A stretch of DNA of 8,655 bases from Fidelibacterota bacterium (GTDB taxonomy: Bacteria; Fidelibacterota; UBA2242), in NCBI GenBank assembly GCA_016936335.1, contig JAFGXZ010000077.1, positions 1-8,655 of the forward strand. The letters run 5' to 3'. Shown here in pieces: positions 1 through 5,287 of this stretch (its first letter is position 1; each line of letters begins with the position of its first letter). The notes under the pieces are model-generated. The model was given only the letters and a program-made list of their open reading frames with translations, made no database searches and was not told the DNA's origin. The translations under genes and the position numbers were made by a program.

Positions 1-233
1 ACGCCGGCGGGAAAAGCCGCGGTGATTTCCACATCGCCGCCTTTCAAAAATTTGAAAAAGCGTTTGGCGTGTTCCTTTTCCTGATTGGCCGTTTCCGTAA
101 AGATTTCCGATATCTGACGATACCCGTCCTTGAGGGCTTTGGAGGCGAAGTATGTATAGCGCATCCGGGCCTGGGATTCACCGGCAAAGGCGGTCATTAA
201 ATTTGTTTCGGTTCGACTTCCTTTTAAATCCAT
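1..233 (-). CDS. rbr: Rubrerythrin, N-terminal part (gene cut by left window edge)
   Basis: This is a non-heme di-iron peroxidase of anaerobes that reduces hydrogen peroxide in the cytoplasm. Only the first 77 codons are in the window; the rest of the four-helix bundle and any C-terminal rubredoxin domain lie beyond position 1. The visible part is strongly diagnostic. It opens with the family signature (MDLKGSRTETNLMTAFAGES), followed by the ARMRYTYFASKA helix. The diiron ligands are seen as E19 (AGES), then E52 and H55 in NQEKEHAKR; these match E20, E53 and H56 of Desulfovibrio rubrerythrin with a one-residue offset. The ATG at 233-231 has a clear Shine-Dalgarno (AAAGGAG) upstream. The gene starts 16 nt after the stop of the preceding SDR-like gene, so it is probably the last visible member of the operon. 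Family identity is near certain; whether the rubredoxin domain is present is unknown. Confidence 0.95.
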   Translation of the reverse strand, partial: MDLKGSRTETNLMTAFAGESQARMRYTYFASKALKDGYRQISEIFTETANQEKEHAKRFFKFLKGGDVEITAAFPAG

Positions 234-249
234 AGTTTATCTCCTTTTG

Positions 250-918
250 TTAATGGTTTTCCGGGTTTGTTAGTGAAAAAATCTGATCGAGACTATATTC
301 CGAGTTTTTTTCTTTAATGTCAAGGTTTGCGGCGTTGATCATTGCCGCAGCGACAGTTGCGCCCTTGATTGGCCGGTACTTTTTTATAAATGGGAGTATG
401 GTTGTGAATACGTATGTCACTCCGATTCCGAGGGACTCAAAAATTCTGTGTTCAGAACGCTTGCCCGTGAGAATGGATGGTTTGAAGACGATGATATTTT
501 TGAAATTGAGCTTGGCGACAGCATTTTCGAGATCGCCTTTCATCCGCAGGTAAAAATTCTTCGAATGGGAATCCGCACCGGCAGATGATACCAGCAAATA
601 TTGTTTTACACCGTTGTCAGCAGCCGCTTTGGCGACGTTATATTGATATGTAAAATCGATTTTGTACTGATTGGCCTGACTGCCGGCTTTCTTGATGGTT
701 GTCCCCATGGCAGAAAAGAGATCGTCGCCGGTGAGATGTTTTTTCCAGAATTGGATATCATCAAAATTCACGATATGAGTAACGAGTTTCTTGTGGGTTA
801 TATTGGGGGATTTACGGACGAATAATTTGATTTTCTGGTAGCTGGGATTTTCCAGTAATTGTCGGGTAAGATGAGCGCCCACCAGTCCGGTTGCGCCAAT
901 GACGATTGCGGTTTTCAC
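250..918 (-). CDS. NAD(P)-binding atypical SDR protein, TIP30/HTATIP2-like
   Basis: This 222-residue protein has a Rossmann fold of the atypical short-chain dehydrogenase class. The nucleotide-binding glycine motif GATGLVG is at residues 8-14. A CLGTT-like stretch (SAMGTTIKKAGS) is at about 69-80. The SSAGAD segment at 111-116 supplies the catalytic-region serines, and Y123-x3-K127 forms the YxxxK pair. FKPSILTGKR at 145-154 is the conserved segment after the catalytic helix. This is the pattern of bacterial TIP30/CC3-like oxidoreductases; their substrates are largely unknown, so I assign no reaction. The start is GTG (918-916), not ATG. It overlaps the stop of the EamA gene in the sequence GTGA, which suggests translational coupling, and GGAAGG lies 10 nt upstream. 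No membrane segment or signal peptide is seen, so it is cytoplasmic. Rubrerythrin follows closely. Confidence 0.85.
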   Translation of the reverse strand: MKTAIVIGATGLVGAHLTRQLLENPSYQKIKLFVRKSPNITHKKLVTHIVNFDDIQFWKKHLTGDDLFSAMGTTIKKAGSQANQYKIDFTYQYNVAKAAADNGVKQYLLVSSAGADSHSKNFYLRMKGDLENAVAKLNFKNIIVFKPSILTGKRSEHRIFESLGIGVTYVFTTILPFIKKYRPIKGATVAAAMINAANLDIKEKNSEYSLDQIFSLTNPENH

Positions 919-1862
919 AAAATATTTTCCTTCCTGTGGTTTGTTTGATTGTCTGATAGTGTGAATTGAGTCTGATTGAATATCCCGGCTGAATGTTGAC
1001 GGGTATTGACGATATAAATTCCGATCAGTACGGCTATTCCGCCTAAGATTTGCTGAATATTCAGGTATTCGCCCAGCAAGGGAATCGCTAAAATGGTTGT
1101 GACGATAGTTTGCCCCAATAATGTTACCGATACCGGCGCCGCCTTCAAATGTCCCAGGGCGTAGTTTATTGCCAACCAGCCGCAGAGATGCGAAATAATG
1201 CCCAGTCCAAGTAACGTCATCCAGGTACTGCCGGAATAACCGCCCAGTTTGGTGCCCATCATCAGATTCAACAGGAAAAGGACAATGATATTGGCAATGA
1301 CTGAAAAGGTCATGAACGTCTGAGTATCGACCCGGCTTCGGCTTCGCTGGGTTGTCACTAAATATCCCGCATAGAAGACACTGGCGCCGAGAGCCATCAG
1401 ATCTCCGTTGTTAAACTGTAGTGACCGCCAGGCATCGGTGCCCATGACCAGCGACATTCCGAGAAGCGAGATAAACAGTCCCAGCCAATACTTTCTGCTT
1501 AAACGCTCCCGAAAAATCATAAGTGTCCCCATGCCGACCCATAACGGGGCAGCATTGGCAAGAAGGGTTGCGGTTGCCGCGGAGGTCAGGAGCAGGCTGG
1601 TATTCCAGAGCGCCAGGTCAAAAGCGAAAAAAGCGCCGCCGGTAAAAATCAGTAAAATATCTTTAATCGCAGGACATTTTGTTTTTCGAAGCAGCCACCA
1701 GGGAATCAGTACCAATCCGGCAATCAGCACCCGATAGAAAGCCGAAACCGGACCGGCCACATTCGCAAATTTTACAAAAATCGCAGATAATCCGATACAA
1801 AACACGCCGACTACCAGAGCGAGATATGCAAACAGCGGTTTATGTTCAAAAGGGTTGGACAT
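915..1862 (-). CDS. EamA/DMT-superfamily permease, 10 TM
   Basis: This is an inner-membrane transporter of the drug/metabolite transporter superfamily. At 315 residues it has the usual length and two EamA repeats, at roughly residues 12-140 and 153-285, each with five hydrophobic helices. Typical features are the GLSAIFVKFA segment in TM1, FYRVLIAGLVLIP in TM2, LANAAPLWVG in TM4 and LLGEYLNIQQILGG near the end of the second repeat (the glutamate before the last helix is conserved in the family). The last 28 or so residues (from about 288) form a polar, Asn/Gln-rich tail, probably cytoplasmic. Such proteins export or import amino acids and small metabolites, and substrate cannot be read from the sequence. 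The ATG at 1862-1860 lies only 9 nt after the stop of the dehydrogenase gene, and I see no good Shine-Dalgarno, so reinitiation after the upstream gene is likely. Its own TGA overlaps the next start by 4 nt. Confidence 0.9.
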   Translation of the reverse strand: MSNPFEHKPLFAYLALVVGVFCIGLSAIFVKFANVAGPVSAFYRVLIAGLVLIPWWLLRKTKCPAIKDILLIFTGGAFFAFDLALWNTSLLLTSAATATLLANAAPLWVGMGTLMIFRERLSRKYWLGLFISLLGMSLVMGTDAWRSLQFNNGDLMALGASVFYAGYLVTTQRSRSRVDTQTFMTFSVIANIIVLFLLNLMMGTKLGGYSGSTWMTLLGLGIISHLCGWLAINYALGHLKAAPVSVTLLGQTIVTTILAIPLLGEYLNIQQILGGIAVLIGIYIVNTRQHSAGIFNQTQFTLSDNQTNHRKENIL

Positions 1863-1871
1863 GTAGTCGAA

Positions 1872-2852
1872 TCAATTATCTACCGGGACATCCCAGAGGA
1901 AATACCCGGTGTTACGGAAGTGAACAATCTGCTGCACCGCCTGTTCGGATTTTCGCACGACGGCCTCTTCGGTGTTGAATGCGTTATGCGGAGTCAGGAT
2001 AACATTTGGATAGGCCGCGAGTGTTTTGATGATTTTCAGATCTTCGTCTTCGATAGCACTATTTTGACGCAGCGAGATTCCAAGTATATTTTCTTTCGGA
2101 TAGACATCCATGGCAATGCCACCCAGAATGCCTTCATCCAGAAGCCGCTTTAAATCCGCAGGAACGGACTGTTCCCCCCGGGCGATATTGATGAACAGTG
2201 CGCCGGGTTTGGCAGATTTCAGTGAAGCATAATTAAAGTAGCCGGTGTTTACAGGTGTCAGGTTCATGGCCGTGACAATGATATCCGCTTCTGATACTGT
2301 TTCATCGAATATTACATAGTTAACATCGTCGTGTTTTTCGGTGATATCCACGCCGTAAACTGTCATGTCCAGTCCGCGGCCGATCCGAACAATTTCATAA
2401 CCAATATTTCCGACGCCGACCACCAGCAAGGTCTTTCCCTGAACTTCCCAACCGGTAATACCGTCACGGTAAAAAGATGAGAATTGCGTCATCTGGCATG
2501 GTAATTTCCGGATCAATGCCATCCAGAGCAGCATCGCCTGTTCTGCCACCGAGCGGTTACAGTAGAGCGGCAGGTAACCGAAATGAGCAGAAGAACCCGC
2601 TTTGCTTCGCAGGGTTTTAAAGTAATCATAGCCGGTACTGCGGGTCAAAAAGGCATTGACTTCGGTCAGCCAGGAATCGGGAATAATCGTCTGGGTTCGG
2701 GTGCTGATGATCTTTGCCGGTGCACTTTGGTGATCGCACTCCTGGATTGTTTTGCTGCTGAATCCGGCGCTGATGTTTTCCGGCATAAAACGCCGTAGCA
2801 GGCGTTCTTCTTCGTCAAAAGCTTCGTAAAAGTAAACATCTAAAAATTGCAT
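1872..2852 (-). CDS. D-isomer-specific 2-hydroxyacid dehydrogenase
   Basis: This 326-residue cytoplasmic enzyme should interconvert a 2-oxo acid and a D-2-hydroxy acid with NAD(H). The substrate-binding half (residues 1-100) contains the RSTGYDYF segment at 71-78. The Rossmann half begins with GVGNIG at 146-151, and an acidic D169 at the end of the second strand favours NAD over NADP. The catalytic triad can be assigned: R225 in NIARGE, E254 in DVYPKE and H289 in TPHNAFNT. The Glu-to-His distance of 35 residues is longer than in phosphoglycerate dehydrogenase or glyoxylate reductase types, and closer to the D-lactate dehydrogenase (LdhA)/VanH branch. The substrate remains open (lactate, phenyllactate, 2-hydroxyglutarate-like acids). 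GGAAG lies 7 nt upstream of the ATG. The gene starts 14 nt after the aminotransferase stop, so a 2-oxo acid made by the upstream enzymes is a natural substrate (inference). Confidence 0.92.
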   Translation of the reverse strand: MQFLDVYFYEAFDEEERLLRRFMPENISAGFSSKTIQECDHQSAPAKIISTRTQTIIPDSWLTEVNAFLTRSTGYDYFKTLRSKAGSSAHFGYLPLYCNRSVAEQAMLLWMALIRKLPCQMTQFSSFYRDGITGWEVQGKTLLVVGVGNIGYEIVRIGRGLDMTVYGVDITEKHDDVNYVIFDETVSEADIIVTAMNLTPVNTGYFNYASLKSAKPGALFINIARGEQSVPADLKRLLDEGILGGIAMDVYPKENILGISLRQNSAIEDEDLKIIKTLAAYPNVILTPHNAFNTEEAVVRKSEQAVQQIVHFRNTGYFLWDVPVDN

Positions 2853-2866
2853 TGTTGTCTTCCATT

Positions 2867-4066
2867 TTAAAGGAGAGATTCAAGGCCTTTTCTGAAACAC
2901 AGCAAGCCCTTCCGCAGATTTTCCAGACTGTTGGCATAGGAGAAGCGGACATATTTTTCCATGCCAAAGGCTGTGCCGGTTACGACCGCGATATGGGCGT
3001 TTTCGAGAAGATAAAGACATAAATCGTCGGTATTTTTGATTCCTTTATGGTTATTTTCAATATAATAAGCAATATTTGCCATTGTATAAAATGCACCTTT
3101 TGGGAGAGAACAGGAAACATGGGGAATTCGATTGATTTCCTCGACCAGAAATTTTCGCCGTTTATCAAATTCCCGCCGCATATTCTCAATACTGCCGTCG
3201 TCTTTGGTTAATGCAGTAAGCGATGCTTTTTGGGTAATCGAGGTCACGCAGGATGTTGTGTGTCCCTGGAGTCGGGTGGCGGCCTTGATAATATCCATCG
3301 GACCGGCAGCGTATCCCATGCGCCAACCGGTCATGGCGAAGGCTTTGGAAACACCATTGATCACGATGGTTCGCTGCTTGATTTCAGCCGACACCTGGGC
3401 AATCGAATAATGCATTTCGCCGTCGTATACCAATTTTTCATAAATTTCATCGGAAATTACGAGCACGTCATGGTTGACGCATACATCAGCAATCGCTTCA
3501 AGTTCGGTTTTGGTATATACGGCGCCGGTTGGATTATTAGGTGAATTCAGGATCAGGATTTTTGATTTTTTAAGTGTTTTCAGGACGTTATCCAGCTGCT
3601 CGGCAGTAATTTTAAAATCTGTGGATTCATCGGCGGGCAAATAAACCGGAACGGCATCCACCATCTCGACCTGTGACGGATAACTGACCCAGTAGGGTGC
3701 CGGGATCAGAACTTCGTCGCCGGGATTGCAGATGGCCATCAACACTGTTGCGATGGATGCTTTAGCACCGGGAGAGACCAGGATTTCATCGGGGCTGTAA
3801 TCCAGGTTATTATCCTTTTTTAATTTTGCGACAATAGCGTTTCGCAATTCCGGAATTCCGGCTGCAGCAGTGTACCGTGTAAAATTATCCTGAATTGCCT
3901 GAATGCCGGCATTTTTAATGTATTCAGGCGTGTCAAAATCCGGTTCACCAACACCAAAGTTAATGACATCGATTCCTCCGGCAGCCATTTCACGTGCTTT
4001 TGCGTGCATGGTCAGGGTCGGGGATGGCTTGATGGCTTTTGCTCTGAAAGAAACATATTCGGACAT
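2867..4066 (-). CDS. Class I PLP aminotransferase, aspartate aminotransferase type I-gamma
   Basis: This 399-residue fold-type I PLP enzyme has the length and motifs of Thermus/Bacillus-type aspartate (and aspartate/prephenate) aminotransferases. It transfers an amino group between an amino acid and a 2-oxo acid. Visible motifs in order are INFGVGEPDF at 35-44, SPGAK at 98-102, PYWVSYP at 124-130, NSPNNPTG at 174-181 (N178 contacts PLP), SDEIYE at 205-210 (D206 binds the pyridine nitrogen; Y209), SKAFAMTGWRMGY at 240-252 with the Schiff-base lysine K241, and VRFSYA at 373-378, where R374 holds the substrate alpha-carboxylate. By eye, K102 falls where Thermus AspAT has the lysine that favours acidic side chains, so aspartate/glutamate use is plausible, though aromatic substrates are possible. 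The ATG has a strong GAGGAG Shine-Dalgarno 7 nt upstream. A 69-nt gap separates it from the FAD oxidoreductase upstream, the largest gap in the operon. Confidence 0.95.
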   Translation of the reverse strand: MSEYVSFRAKAIKPSPTLTMHAKAREMAAGGIDVINFGVGEPDFDTPEYIKNAGIQAIQDNFTRYTAAAGIPELRNAIVAKLKKDNNLDYSPDEILVSPGAKASIATVLMAICNPGDEVLIPAPYWVSYPSQVEMVDAVPVYLPADESTDFKITAEQLDNVLKTLKKSKILILNSPNNPTGAVYTKTELEAIADVCVNHDVLVISDEIYEKLVYDGEMHYSIAQVSAEIKQRTIVINGVSKAFAMTGWRMGYAAGPMDIIKAATRLQGHTTSCVTSITQKASLTALTKDDGSIENMRREFDKRRKFLVEEINRIPHVSCSLPKGAFYTMANIAYYIENNHKGIKNTDDLCLYLLENAHIAVVTGTAFGMEKYVRFSYANSLENLRKGLLCFRKGLESLL

Positions 4067-4135
4067 AGCTGGACTCCTCGATAAATATTTGGTAGATAAA
4101 ATACAAATTTGCGGGATAATATCTAAGGGGAAATC

Positions 4136-5284
4136 TTATTTCAGCATCTCTTCGCCACTAAAACTGCGGTAAAGGGTCAGCTGTCTTAAAATATCCTTGT
4201 ATTCCGTATTATTATCGATAATGATTTCGGACAGGATTTCCCCCAGTCCGGGGCCGATCATGAATCCCTGGCCGCACATTCCGGTGGCCAGTAGCAGATT
4301 CTTGTATTCTTTTGTAAATCCGACAATGGGAAATCCATCGGGAGTCATGGGATATAGCCCGCGCCATGTCCGTCGAATGCGCAGATTGCGAAGACGTGGA
4401 TATAATTGTATCATTCGTTTTATGACCTGTGGAAGGAACACGGAGGTACTATCACAATCGATGCCCGGAATTTTCGGATCAGGCGTAATACAAAACACGA
4501 CCTGACCTTCGGCATTTTGGTAAAAATAGTAGTTAGCGGAGCCCGCTTCCGGCCGAATGTCTACGATCATCGGTTCAAAAAATCGCTGAACCGGCTCAGT
4601 TATACCCGCTTCGTGTGAATCCGGGTAAACCGGAATATCCAGATTTAATAGAGCGCCCAAATCTCTGGAATGTGCTCCCGCAGCATCGATGATCAACCCT
4701 GCCGTGTAGTGATTCGTATGTGTAATGACCGAGGTGATTTTTGAACCTTCGGTCTCAAAACCAACCACCGCTTCATTGAAGTGAAAATCGACTCCTTGTT
4801 GCTGGGCTAACATATAATAGGCATCGATCAGCTTTAACGGTGATGCCGATCCATCTTCCGGAGAATACGTTCCGCCGCGTAGTTTTTCGGTATTTATACC
4901 CGGTACCAACTCCTCAATTTCGTCGGATCCGATCCAATTGATATTCAATTCATAATGTTTTTGGAATTCCAGCAGTCTTTTCAGGTTCGACTCATCTTTA
5001 TCGGTATAAACCGGAAACAGATAACCACCGGAAATCCAGTGCACATTATAACCGTATTCTTCGTCAAATCGTGAGATGATTTCAATAGTCCGACGGCAAA
5101 TGGTGATTTTAGCCGGATCCGAATGAGTCGCCCGGATGCCTCCGATAGCTGCCCGGTTCTGACCGCGCCCGACAGACTGTAAAGCTTCCAGGACCAGGAC
5201 GGAAAGACCATTTTGAGACAGGTAAAAACTGAGTGGTACTCCTATACTTCCGGCGCCAATAATGATTACATCGTAGTTTTTCAT
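4136..5284 (-). CDS. DAO-family FAD oxidoreductase (sarcosine oxidase beta / HcnC / opine-oxidase subunit B-like)
   Basis: This 382-residue flavoprotein has the D-amino acid oxidase/glycine oxidase fold and probably dehydrogenates a C-N bond of a secondary amine, imino acid, opine or D-amino acid. The N-terminal dinucleotide site is IIIGAGSIGVPLSFYL (GAGSIG, residues 10-15), with E33 at the end of the second strand binding the FAD ribose. The second FAD motif, GRGQNRAAIGGIRATHSDP (39-57), has the arrangement of SoxB/PDH-beta type subunits. AAGAHS (201-206) and the C-terminal GLYPMTPDGFPIVG (309-322) plus ATGMCGQGFMIGPGLGE (333-349) complete the flavin-binding fold. No signal peptide or transmembrane helix is seen. 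It starts 3 nt after the stop of the multi-cofactor flavoprotein gene with no obvious RBS, so the two are probably translationally coupled and form one complex, as in HcnBC or OoxAB. The exact substrate is not determinable. Confidence 0.9.
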   Translation of the reverse strand: MKNYDVIIIGAGSIGVPLSFYLSQNGLSVLVLEALQSVGRGQNRAAIGGIRATHSDPAKITICRRTIEIISRFDEEYGYNVHWISGGYLFPVYTDKDESNLKRLLEFQKHYELNINWIGSDEIEELVPGINTEKLRGGTYSPEDGSASPLKLIDAYYMLAQQQGVDFHFNEAVVGFETEGSKITSVITHTNHYTAGLIIDAAGAHSRDLGALLNLDIPVYPDSHEAGITEPVQRFFEPMIVDIRPEAGSANYYFYQNAEGQVVFCITPDPKIPGIDCDSTSVFLPQVIKRMIQLYPRLRNLRIRRTWRGLYPMTPDGFPIVGFTKEYKNLLLATGMCGQGFMIGPGLGEILSEIIIDNNTEYKDILRQLTLYRSFSGEEMLK

Positions 5285-5287
5285 GGA

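Noticed and set aside
317..553. Plus-strand open frames of 66-109 codons scattered opposite the operon (for example 317-553, 1408-1737, 1842-2153, 3230-3544, 4197-4505, 6024-6239)
   Set aside because: All lie antisense inside genes with strong family matches, show no recognisable domain or RBS context, and are shadows of the real frames.
2980..3189. Minus-strand 69-codon frame inside the aminotransferase gene in another frame
   Set aside because: It is fully contained in the well-supported aminotransferase frame and has no independent start signal or recognisable sequence.
4067..4135. Internal promoter, terminator or small gene in the 69-nt gap before the aminotransferase
   Set aside because: Only the GAGGAG ribosome site is convincing. 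No hairpin with a T-run and no reasonable -35/-10 pair was seen.
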